From the NCBI GenBank assembly GCA_000310025.1, contig FN649758.1:520385-584384 (forward strand): DNA of 64,000 bases, written 5' to 3'. Positions 21,634 through 32,637 of the stretch are shown here, in pieces. The position numbers and the translations under genes were made by a program. This stretch comes from Ectocarpus siliculosus (Eukaryota > Sar > Phaeophyceae > Ectocarpales > Ectocarpaceae). Below the pieces are notes generated by a model that worked only from the letters and a program-made list of their open reading frames with translations, searched no databases and had not been told where the DNA came from. Each line of letters begins with the position of its first letter. Within the stretch, counting starts at the first letter, position 1.

Positions 21634-24600
21634 ATGTCGATGGCCGATCAAGACGAGGCCACGGCGGCAGTCGTGGAGGGCCTCAAGCGCCTGTACCACA
21701 CCAAGCTTAAGCCGCTCGAGCAGACGTACATGTTCGGATGGTTCCACTCTCCCCCCCTGACGGATAGCGAGTTCGAGAGCAAGCCGCAGGTGCTCATGTG
21801 CGGGCAGTACTCTACGGGAAAAACGTCGGTAAGTGAATGAATACTCTGTTGGCGTGGGGGTCGGTCCAGGTGTTCTACGGCATTCCACACCAGAGAACAC
21901 CCCCCCCCCTCCACCATTACGTTTTAGGCTTTGAAAATACTCTCATGGGTCGTGGTGTCTTCGGTGGCTCTAGCACTTGATCTGAGAGTACTTTCGCAGT
22001 GCGAGTGCATGTTGAGCTTCTAAACATTGTTTGACCGCGGGTGGTATTCTGTTGGGGGGGTGTTAGCTCTTTGGGGGGGGGGGGGGGGGGGTATCTTGTG
22101 TGGGATACCGTGTGCTGCGGCCTGTTCCTGCGTGCGTGCGTGTGTGGGATTTGTCTGGTTCTTGGCGTCGCAAGCATTACGACAGAAGCTTGTGGGGCTA
22201 CGGTAGCTTGCATATGATACCTACGCCCTTTTTGGATGACAAACTCTGCAGAGATAGTGACGGCGCCCAAAGGTGGCGGCGTTGGAACGTTCTCTCTTCG
22301 AGGTGTTTGAGCATTTTAAAAATCACGTGCAACTTGCGATATGGTCCGTAGTGTGTTCACGGCCCTTCTTCTCGGGAATAGCAGCAATCCTCCGTGCGGC
22401 ACGTCGGCTCTTGCGGACCCGCCACCGTCGTCGTCGTCGCATGTGCCTTAACCTCTCTTGTCGAGGTTCATATCATTCAAGACAAGACAAGGCAGACACT
22501 CGACGCCGCGCGTTGCGTTCGGGATACCATTCACTCACATTTCCTGTGCTCACGTCGCGCTCGTTTGACGTTGTCCTCCTGTTCCCATCTTCCGATCCCC
22601 GCTTGAAATTTCGCCGCATCGAGCAGTTCATCCGATATCTGCTCGGCCGCGACTTCCCGGGCCAGCGCATCGGGCCAGAGCCTACTACCGACCGTTTCGT
22701 GGCGGTAATGGACGGGTCCGACGAGAGAGTCGTTCCCGGGAACGCTCTGACGGTTTCGCCGAACCTTCCGTACCGGGGGCTGGACCGGTTCGGAGTGTCG
22801 TTCCTGAACAAGTTTGAGGCGAGCCAGCTGCCGTCTCCGGTGCTGAGGAACATCACGATTGTGGACACGCCGGGTGAGTTTTGTGTTGTGGGTTGTCATG
22901 GGGTTGAGATCGTCGTTGTTTCTGTTGTCTTTTGTCCTTATTTTTTGTTGTTGTTGTTGTTGTTGTTGTTGTGTTCTCTGGACGATAAAAATACGCGTTA
23001 TAAAACTCAGCACCGTGCGACATCCGTACGGGTCCAACTGACGCAGAAGCCTTCCGTCGTCACAGCCCAACCGCTACCCGAAAAGGGCGAATTATGGAAC
23101 TTGAAAGAGGGCTAGGGTTTTCGAAAGGCCCGGAGAGGTCGGCGCAACGAGATCGCATTCGAGCACAAGCCATCAACAAACGTCAACAATCGTTGTAGGG
23201 ATTCGTGGTTGGCTTGCTAGTCCCCACCATCTAGTTGCGTTGGAGCACGAACCTTCCAACACTTTTTAACGTTAACGCCACTACCACCAACATGAACGGC
23301 GGTGCAGGCGTGCTCTCGGGAGAGAAGCAGCGGGTGTCGCGCGGGTACGACTTCGTGAACGTGTGCCACTGGTTCGCGGAGAGGGCTGACCTCATCCTGC
23401 TGCTGTTCGACGCGCACAAGCTGGACATCAGCGACGAGTTCAAGGCGGTGATCGAGCGGCTTAAGGGCCAGGATGACAAGATCAGAGTCATACTAAACAA
23501 AGCCGATCAGGTAGCGGGGAGATTTATGTGATGGACAGAAGTTTTGTCGTCGAGAGCAGGCGTTATGTTGTTGGAAAAGTGGCGTTTCGTTCTGAGAATG
23601 AAAACATGTTTTGGTTTTGGGGAAACAAGCTTGTCGTTGTTGGAACCCTCCCCGGTGTTTTGTTGCTGTAAAGAGGCGTTTCGTTAGTAAATACTGGTAG
23701 ATAGAACGAGGCGAATGGGTATAATTAGGATGGAACTTTTTACGCAGCTCAGTCATGGTGCAAACGGAGATGATTGTCGCACCGGCAGGTCGGGCAGGAC
23801 GCCAGACCAACCAAGAACTGAAACCTTTTTTTTATTTTTACTACGCATATTTCATATCGCGCTGAACCGATCAAATTGTCGTGTGTTTCGGCCAGCCACG
23901 CAAAACTATTTCGGTGTCCTGTTGCTGTGGTGTGTTTTGTGTCCTTCATATATAACTTTGTTGCGGGCGCTGAACCAAGTTCACACACACACACACACCC
24001 CGCACGCCAACAGGCCGGTGGTCCGTTGCTATGTTCTTGCTTATAGTATCGCACGATGCTGAAATGTCGTGATGTGGTGTTGCCTCCGACACGGGGTTAA
24101 TTTGGAGGCTGTGGCTGTGTGCTACCGATCCGCTCATGGCATATTTTTTCTGCTGTTTTGTCGCGGTGTTTTGCTCTTTGTCCATGCAGGTGGACCGGCA
24201 GAAGCTGATGAGGGTGTACGGGGCGCTGATGTGGTCGATGGGGAAGATCATCCGCACACCGGAGGTGGGATCTGCTGTTGGTCCTTGGTGATGGTGACGG
24301 AGGGGGGTAATGTTTTGGGTCGGGGGGGGGAAGGGGGGGGTGATCGCCGTTGTCGGCTGTGCTGCTGGGGTCGTCGATGGTGGTTCCCTCTCCTCGCCAA
24401 AACTGGCATCCTGACCTTGCCCCACCAGCCCCATGCGAAAAACATGGCTCTGTGTCGTAAACCCACAAACATGTCACCCGCTAGTAGGCACACCGTCCAG
24501 AAGTTCTATTTTTATTTTTCCATCACAACGTTTGCGATGGGTGCCCCGATGGTCTTTCTACCACGAGCCTGTTCAGAAGATCTCCGCCCCGGCCGCGCAC

Positions 24601-27060
24601 GGCAGGTTCTAAGGGTGTACGTGGGGTCCTTCTGGGACGAGCCGTTGATGTACGACGACAACGCGGCCCTGTTCGACATGGAGGAGAGAGATCTCATGAA
24701 CGACCTCAGAGAGCTTCCCCGAAACTCGGCGGTCCGGAAGATCAACGAGCTCGTCAAGCGGTGCCGGCTCGCAAAGGTGAATGAACGGGTGGGGCTGGTC
24801 TTGACGTACAGCGTCGGGTCGTCCTTGGTTGGAGTTTTGTGAAGCAGTACGAGATCGGAACGGTTTTTGATGTGAAGACGAAGACAACAACAAGAGCAAC
24901 ACCAGCAGCAGCAACAACAACAACAACAACAACAACAACAGCAGCAGCAACACGACTTGCGTTGGAAGTGTTTTCGGCATCGTCTTTATCTAAACGATCT
25001 AGAGGAGTTTGCTTGCTGTTTGAAAGGGTTGGTTGGGCTCAAGGTTTTAGGCTGATCAGCCAGACGGTTACGACCAACGGGCTCTTCACGTCGGTCGGTT
25101 TGACGGCTCCGTGCGTGCTTGCTGCTGTGCTTTCCGCGAGAGGCAAGACCGGAAAACTCTATGGCCGTGCTGCGAATAATAGATAACACGAAAAACTAAT
25201 TGGCCGTGCTGCGGTTTCTCGTCCGACAGGTGCACGCCTACATCATCGGCTACCTCCGAGCACAGATGCCGTCGATGATGGGGAAGGAGAAGGTTCAGAA
25301 GCAGCTCACCGCCGGTAAGGGAACGGGAAGGAGGGAGGGAGGGAGGGAGGGAGGGAGGGATGGCGCCTGGGACAAGGAAATGCTCGGAAGTTGGCGTGAT
25401 TGCTCGCTAGGAGTTGGCGCAAATGCTCCTTAGAAATTGACGTAAATGCTACTCGGAAGTGTAAGTGTACCATGTGCTCGTGTTGTCTTGGATGGAAGTC
25501 TTGGGACGTTCCACCTCGTTTTCGGAATGACGGGGGGATTTTTTCTCCCGGTTTTTAATGATCGCTTAGTTTGTGGTACCCTCATTAGGCTTAGCTGGCG
25601 ACCCCCGGAAATTCAGTCACCAGCCTCGAGCATGCAAGGATCGAGCTGAAGCAACTGTTTCATTTCGCGTATCGTCGCCGTAAGAACATCACGTGGGGGT
25701 ATGGGTGGTGGTGGCGGCATCTTTTTGCGAAACGAACTGGCGCTTGCTAGTAATGACCTTCTCCACGTGCAACGCCTCTCTCCCTCTCGTCCTCTTTTTC
25801 TCTCTCCCTCTCTCCCTCTCGACCTGTCTGTCTGTCTCTCCCCCTCCCTCTCTGTCTCTCTCTCTCCCGTGTCTCGCTTTTGTGTGTGTGTCACTCTCCC
25901 TGTGCGCGTCTCTCTCTGTCTCTCTCCCCCCCATGTCTCTCCCCTGTCTTGGCAGACCTCGCGCAGGTGTTTCGCGCTGTCATGAAACAGCACAACCTCG
26001 CGCCGGGAGACTTCCCGGATCTCGAGCCATTCCGGTCTAAGCTGGCAGACACCAACTTCACCAAGTTCCCCAAGCTCAAGGTCAAGATGCTCGAGGAATT
26101 AGATGAGGTGAGCAGGCAATAAGTAGTGTACGCTACGTATGCAAGCAAACATACTGGAAATAGTATTGAATCGGCTAAAGGTTGGGGTTAGGGGCCTGCG
26201 TGGCCCCTCCCTGATATTTTTTCGTATCGTAATAAACTTATTTACTTTATTTCCGTAGGCAGTCCTGAGCAGGTTCTTTTTTCCTGTATTCTATTGCTTC
26301 TTACCGCTGTTGTCGTTGTCGTCGTTAAGCGCAAACAAGTGCACGTCTGGTGTCCCGCAGTATTTTCTGGGAAGCCCCCTAGCCTTGCTTGGGTCTTCGA
26401 ATCCCAACGTTTTTGCGGCCTACCGTCGATACGAGGTCCTGAGTACCTCTCTTTGGAGGACTTGGCAAGGTTCAGGTTTATCCAAACCTGGTGTGCGTAC
26501 CTGGAGCTGTCGTGGTCTTGCTGCTGCTGCTGCGACTGCTGTTCTAACTGCTGCCGCTGTGTTTAGCTATCGTCGGTGGTGCTGTTTGGCTGTGGTACAA
26601 GTATCGTCGGTGTTTCCTGAACACCCTGTACCCTCAACTTTTCTCGGCGGCGTGTGCGTTCTTTGTTGGTGTCTGTCCTCTCGTGTGCACCCTGACCGTG
26701 ACCCTCAGATGCTGTCGGTGGATATCCCAAGACTGATGGAGATGCTGCCAAGAACGGTGGCGCCTACCAGAGCAGACGAACAGGTACGACTGTAGGCCGC
26801 GACATAATGAGATATGATTGGGCGAGAAGCAGAGACAACAGGGATGGGGTGTGTGTGGAGAGGAGGGGGCATTCAGAGAAGGGGGAAGGGGGAAGAGAGA
26901 GGAAAGACTGGAGAAGAGAATGAGGGACGCAGGGCGAAGTGAACGATTATGTGTTTATGTGACAGAGAGGGAGAGCTTCAGCGAGAGCGCGGGGCGGGGG
27001 GGAGAGAATAGCTCTAAAGAGACTGGCGTATTCCAAACATGGTTGTATTGCAGGTCCGTG

Positions 27061-27107
<47 letters not shown>

Positions 27108-29885
27108 CTCCCTCCCTCCCTCCCCATACCCCAAGCCCTCATTTTGATCTTTCCATCTGTTCTTTCTTCGACCCTCCTCCCCATCTGCAAATGCCTACTA
27201 TTATACTGCTCATGACCGTCTCATAAAACGCCCGCCGGGCTCGTTACTCTCACATCACAGATCAGGAATTTTATGCAGGAGAGTAACGACACCCCAACGC
27301 CGCCCAAGTACAACGCCCCGGGGGGCGCTTCAAGGGGAGGGGGAGGGGGAGGGGGGGGAGGGGGAGGAGGGTACTACGAGCAGGTGCGGGGCTTGGTCGG
27401 GTGCACGCGGCCACGAAAAGCAGCGAACGGTTTTGGTATTTTGCGATGTTTTGAATGTTGTCCGAAGAACCGCTATCATTATGGAGTGCAAGTGGTGTTC
27501 TCGGTTTCCGCCTTGAAGTGACAATCGTCAAAAAACCGCGGAATATGGGGACCCGCGCTACTGGGGAAGGTTAGCAATGCAGTAGAGCTTTGTGCCAAGG
27601 AGTTTTAACGGCGATATATCGGGAACCGCTTTAGTCGGGACCGAGATATGTCGGATTCGCCACTGTACCTGGAGAACGGAATGTTTTTTGGCCGTGGCCG
27701 CCTCATGTGCAGTCGGAACAGCACCGGAACCTGTGATGCATCCCACATGCCGGTGGAAATCCAGTCAGCCTACACGAGCGGGAGAGAGCTTGGGGGGTAA
27801 TTGTGGAGTGTAGCGACGCTGCCATACGCTGTGGTTGAAACGAAGGGGTTCCCATAAGCAGTATCTACGAGACGGGCGTGCAACGCGAGCAAACGCCCTT
27901 TCGGCTGCCCCCCCCCCCCCCCCTCCTGCCCCCCCAATCATTCGGGAATATATTCCTCGTTTTCGAGACCGATTTTCTGACGTAAAATCGACGGTAAACC
28001 TTGGTTCTGGCGCAAACAAGTCTGTTTGTTCTCGTCTTGCCTGGAAACAACAACATATGTCTGCAATGGTACACGGCGTCTCCCTTCCGCTATCAGACGG
28101 TCTCAATTTCCGTATCTCCTTGTGTTGCGCTTTCTTTTTGTTTCTTTTTTTTGCCGCGATCACTCTCACCAGGAGGGCGATCAGCGATGGGCAGGTGGGG
28201 CAAGCGGGGGTGGAAGCTACGGCGGCAGCCCCCCGGAGCCAACAGGGGTAGCGAATCCCTTCAAGGTGCCTGTACAGCAGTTGCTAATGTTGTTCAGGCT
28301 GGCGTGCTTGTTATTGTCGTGGATGGTGTGGATGTTGTCGTCGTGGATGGTGCTGGTTTCGCGTTCGAAGCCGTTCGAAATCCTCACCAGCTTAGCGTTG
28401 GATGCTCTCTTGGGATGCGATTCTAGGCAATAGGTGATGACGAGTTTCTGCGAAAACAGGCCGATTATGGGGAAGAGGCGGTGTGGGTTCGAAGGCGTCT
28501 GCGGGTTTGCTCTCGATTTACAGCACCAGTTACGCAGAGGAGCAGCTGGGCACATGACCATGTGTTTTCCCTCATGTTTATTGAAGTGCTTCCGCTGTTG
28601 AGCCGATCAGCTCGTTGGACGTTGCACCCACGCCTACACGCCCCCCCCGCCCAATATGACGTCGCTTCGAGCGGTTCGCGCGATCGATGCCAATAGCCAA
28701 ATAGTCACACACACGCATGTACCCGCACACTCTCACATCCACACGGCGTCGCCCCCACAAATCCTCGGTTAATGAAGCACGCACAGATACGCATACACAT
28801 GCACTTTTTTTCTGTTTTCAACCGAGCGGAGACTTACGTCTTTTCTTCCGTCACCTTCGGCCGATGCTAACGATAAATTCGCCCGCACACTGCGCCACCT
28901 ACACCCATCACGGCAACCAGCCACCGCCACAGGACAGCAACCCGTTCGGGGACGAGCCCAGCGCGTCGGGGTGGGCCTTAGAGGTGGAAGCGGCGGAACT
29001 GAGGGGCCTGTTCGAGGAGTACGAACCGGTGGCGGGGAAGCTCAGTGCCGTCAACGCGAGAGCGCCCTTGGTGCAATCTGGCCTCCCGAACGACACGCTA
29101 CGGTGAGTGGGCGTGTTCAGGGGGGTCGATATCGGCCGTGATACGTGGAGTTGTGCAGTAGCTTTGAGCGCGGGAGGGTAACTCACGGCCGTGCATCCTG
29201 TAGTCGTTGGACTATTGGCCTTGGCGGGGGAGCGGGGAGCGTTTTTTTTTTTTTTTTTCGTGTTATCCCGTTTGTTCTGGGCGTCGGTCCTTGCACATTT
29301 CGGTGCCATCCTGGACGCACCAGCCTTTGGGCCTTGTTTTATTCTGTCTGGGAGTGTTGGTAAAATTGAGCCCCCACGCGCGAAAACTATCTGGTAGTTA
29401 TGACCTTTGCATTTCATCCACCGGTCCATAATATATTTAGTGCGTATGAGAACCCGGTGGAAGGCCTACATGGTTGTTCCGCCGAAGTTGCGCAAACAGT
29501 GATGCAACCCCCCCCCCCCTACGTACCTGTGTGTGAAATACCCCTCCCTTTCCGTCCGGGCTTTCAATGGCGACCGGACCTTATTTTTTAATCAGTTGCG
29601 ACCTTACGTTATACCGGGTAGTGAAACCGTAATTTGGCCCACACTCCCTTTGCAATCCCCTCCAACACTAATAATGGTATCATCCGCTCCCCCTGTCCTC
29701 GTCTCTTTGCCCCCGCGCCCAGCGTAATTTGGGATTTGTCCGACATGGACAACGACGGGATGCTTGACCTTGAGGAGTTCACGGTGGCGATGCACCTGTG
29801 CGACCGGACGAAAGCGGGGGAACCGCTGCCGGATGGTCTCCCACGCAACATGGTCCCCCCCTCGAAGGCATCCTTGATGTTCTAG
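21634..29885 (+). CDS. EHD1: EH-domain-containing dynamin-like ATPase (EHD family), 12 exons
   Basis: Membrane-remodelling ATPase of endocytic recycling. Exons: 21634-21828, 22627-22873, 23308-23510, 24190-24264, 24606-24776, 25230-25314, 25956-26107, 26709-26783, 27261-27383, 28173-28265, 28921-29102, 29723-29885. The product is 587 aa and all phases agree. Start ATG 21634 follows an in-frame TGA at 21595. P-loop GQYSTGKTS (57-65; animal EHDs have T at the last place), switch DTPG (145-148), NKAD (211-214), the helical region, then a Gly-rich linker (about 420-460) absent from animal EHDs. The C-terminal EH domain (about 490-575) has a complete EF-hand loop DMDNDGMLDLEE (541-552). Two NPF motifs (470-472, 480-482) lie in the linker; NPF is the EH ligand, so self-binding as proposed for EHD2 is possible. 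The exon 11 start could also be 28933. Symbol given by family only. Confidence 0.95.
22946..22971 (+). repeat. (TTG)n tract
   Basis: About eight TTG triplets in EHD intron 2. Confidence 0.8.
24888..24952 (+). repeat. (CAA/CAG)n tract
   Basis: About twenty CAA/CAG triplets in EHD intron 5; not coding. Confidence 0.85.
25330..25362 (+). repeat. (GAGG)n tract
   Basis: Eight GAGG/GGGA units just after the donor of EHD exon 6; a G-rich intron start. Confidence 0.8.
25780..25950 (+). repeat. Long polypyrimidine (TCTC) tract before EHD exon 7
   Basis: About 170 bp of TC-rich sequence directly upstream of the acceptor at 25955. It serves as an unusually long polypyrimidine tract. Confidence 0.8.
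27063..27104 (+). repeat. (TC)n microsatellite
   Basis: About twenty CT units in EHD intron 8. Confidence 0.9.
29166..29226 (-). mobile_element. Degenerate retroposon 3'-end copy
   Basis: On + the stretch GTAACTCACGGCCGTGCATC followed by TGTAGTCGTTGGACTATTGG matches, at about 70-75 percent, the terminal segment seen at 39393-39440 and 13513-13610. It lies in the last EHD intron. Confidence 0.4.
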
Positions 29886-32637
29886 GCGACGCGCGTTGTT
29901 GGTACCTGTCTTCCTCTTCCGCGGGCAGTGTGGTCCGTGGCACACGTTCCGGTTGCCCCTGACGGAGGCGTTCTTGATGTTGTTGTTCCTGGTCTACCCC
30001 TACAGTATGTTGCTCTCCCACAGGCAGCGTCGTCCCGCGGCAGTTGTTTCCGTGGGAGTGTTTGTCGGTCACGTCAGGTTTTACGTCCATAGTGCCAGGC
30101 GGGTTGTTTCCAGAACAACAGCAGGGTGGCGGTAGCACGCAGCCTCCCTACGATCGCCCGGTATCACCCCAAACGTTCAGCTGAGCAGGATCTATGCGAG
30201 GTGCACTTATGTGGCTTTCCGTGGCGCTTGCGAAGCTGAAATTTTCCACGAAACACGGGCGGAGCTTGAAAATGGGATGTGATGGTTTGTCGTGCAGGCG
30301 TCGTTTCTCGTGCCGGGGTATTTTCTTGGAAATTTTCTGGTTTGGCCACGTACCTCTCCCACTTTTTGTGGTTCAAGAATCTCCTCGTTTTTTTTTTTTG
30401 GAAACAGGAGTGGGTCCTTTCCGACAAGACCCAAGTGTTGGGATCTAGCAGAGGTGTTGCTGCGCGACGGATGCGACTTGTGTTATGTGGCGACTTTGAA
30501 CGTGGCTTGTGCGCCTGCCCCCCTGTGCGTAAGCGCCATGTGATCTCCCTTTGTCTGCAAGGACCGGGAGAGACAGTTTTGCGGTGTGGTCCCTTCCCTT
30601 ACGTGGCGGGTTACTCGTCGCTTGAACCCATATTGGCCAATCAAGACGAGATGAGAAGCTGTACTAGGAACCTGACTTGGATAGAAACCAATTGATAAAA
30701 ACCGCGCACAAGTTTTGGACCACGTATAGCGTTCTATCTTTTCCTGGGGTCACGATATTCGGTTCGCGGAGCTACGGGGTGTTGCGGGGGAACAGGTTCC
30801 GGTTCGTGACGACCCCGTACAGTTTGGCGCAAAAAGACCAGCGTGTATTTTTTTCGCTACCCGCGCTGGGCGGTCTTGTTGGTTGGACCTATCTGTACCT
30901 GTATTTTTATCCCTCTACGTGTAATGCTGCACAGCATTATTGGGCATGTAGGCGGTGTATGTCACTTTAGCCTTCTGTTGTGGTAGTAGTTATATTGGGG
31001 AGGATGGATGTTGGTCGCCGTTTCGAAACCCTCCCCCCCGGCTCTCGCGCGCGGCGCGAGTCGTCTTTGTTTTGATTCCTGGGGGTCGAATGGTGGCTCA
31101 ATTTAAGACTGTCGTCCTCATTTTGGTCGTACTCTATGGTTCATGTTTCGGTGGTGATGGTGCGATCACTTTTTTTCTTTTTTTTTTGTTTTTCCACACT
31201 TGCACTTTTTTTTTTTTTATAATTTCCCGCTTCACCCTCCTGTTCTTGAGCGGCGACGGAAGCGCCGTCATGGTACCTCGTTTTAGTGACGGGTGATGGC
31301 CAACGGACACGTTGCCACCTGGCCGACCAACGTTGGAGGCTGAGAACGACGTTCGGCTTGTGCACGCCTTATGCGGTGAGCAGCAGACTGTACGCTGCGC
31401 GCCTCGCGTGTTTGCATCGGTGTTGTTGGAATTTTGCCCTGTGTCACGTCTGCCGAGAGGAAAAAATTACTCAGGGTCGCATTGTGGCTGCTGCGTTTAT
31501 ATCCTCTTCTTCAAGTTTATTTTGCGCCAGCCACCCGGACTCGCGAAACTCCTGCCTGATGCGCTTAATTGTTGAGTTCTCGCGACTTTTTCCAGTCAAG
31601 TCGGGGGACGGGGTTATTGGCGAAGCGTCACACACGCGTAGATATAGCTTGAAAACAGCAAGACGCTTGCCTGCAACACGGTAACAGGACGCGGGGCATG
31701 CAGCAAGCAGTGTTGGCGCTTGCAATACCAACACCCGTGTGGCAAATCCCTGCACGCACCCCCGCGCACGTATGCCATCGCCATTTGCAGCCTTGCGTCT
31801 TTCACAAGCGCGGCATCACTTAAAACCTCCAAGTTTCCCAACAAGTCCGCGGTGAAACCAAAAAACAGCGGGGGGGTTCAAGTCTTCATGTTCCGAGAGA
31901 AGTTTTGAACCCTCCAAGATCTGTACATTTTGTCAAGTTCTTTACGTGGTGGCGAGTCAAGTTTCCTCCCTGGTGTCTTGTCCACCCACACCCTAAAACG
32001 AACAGCCCCACTGCCCTTGTACCCGTACAAAAACCTCTAGCTCGCATAAGATACAGCATGCCTACCAAAACCCAATATGCTGGCCCGGTGTTGAGGCGAC
32101 TACGAATGGCGATTCGACGGATGGGCGGCGCTTGAGCGGAAGAAAAACGTTCAAGACGTCGTGGTCAAACTTTATGCGCGGCTGTCCAAAAAGGTCAGCG
32201 GCAACACCAACAAAAACGTCAGCCGCAACACCAACAAAAGGGTCAGCGGCAACACCAACCGCTTTGCCATCCAAAGCCCCTCTCGGTTCTTGCTCACAGC
32301 ACGCAGATAACCTGACAAAGCTAGGTTTTCGACTACGTGGATACACACCGCGTGAAACTGTGCGGGGGAAGCAAAGAACACCAAGCCAAGGCCACCGTGC
32401 AATCGTTCCAATCATGATCCTTGAAGGATCCCGTCCGTCAGAGGGGGATGAACTATTTAGGTCTGCCTGTCTCATGCACCGATCCCACGGTCTAGCCTCT
32501 TACAGCCCAAAAGTGGTTGCAGACCCATCATCCCCCAACAGCCACTGGAACCGCCACGTCAGCGTGTGGTAAAATTCGCATGCGCTCCACTCCGCTCCCC
32601 GCCGCGTGCAAAACCAGCAGGTCAGGTCGCCCGCTCA
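29886..32637. other. Convergent intergenic region EHD / COPZ
   Basis: No certain gene. A coding-like frame on + from an acceptor-like CCCACAG near 30024 runs to TGA 30181-30183 (…FPEQQQGGGSTQPPY…). It looks like a low-complexity protein C-terminus. Its first 35 bp resemble 29927-29960 in a local duplication. It could be an alternative last exon of EHD, but no donor of matching phase is clear in exon 12. T-runs occur at 29246-29260, 30390-30400 and 31206-31220. Confidence 0.35.
32191..32262 (-). repeat. 24-bp tandem repeat, 3 copies
   Basis: Three copies of a unit with the core GTCAGCGGCAACACCAAC. Read on the minus strand it encodes VGVAAD plus two variable residues per copy. No gene around it is recognised; it lies beyond the COPZ stop. 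Confidence 0.7.

Noticed and set aside
26383-26406. TTCGAAT flanked by GGG/CCC as a tRNA T-arm
   Set aside because: No acceptor or anticodon arm upstream, and the stem does not pair over five positions.
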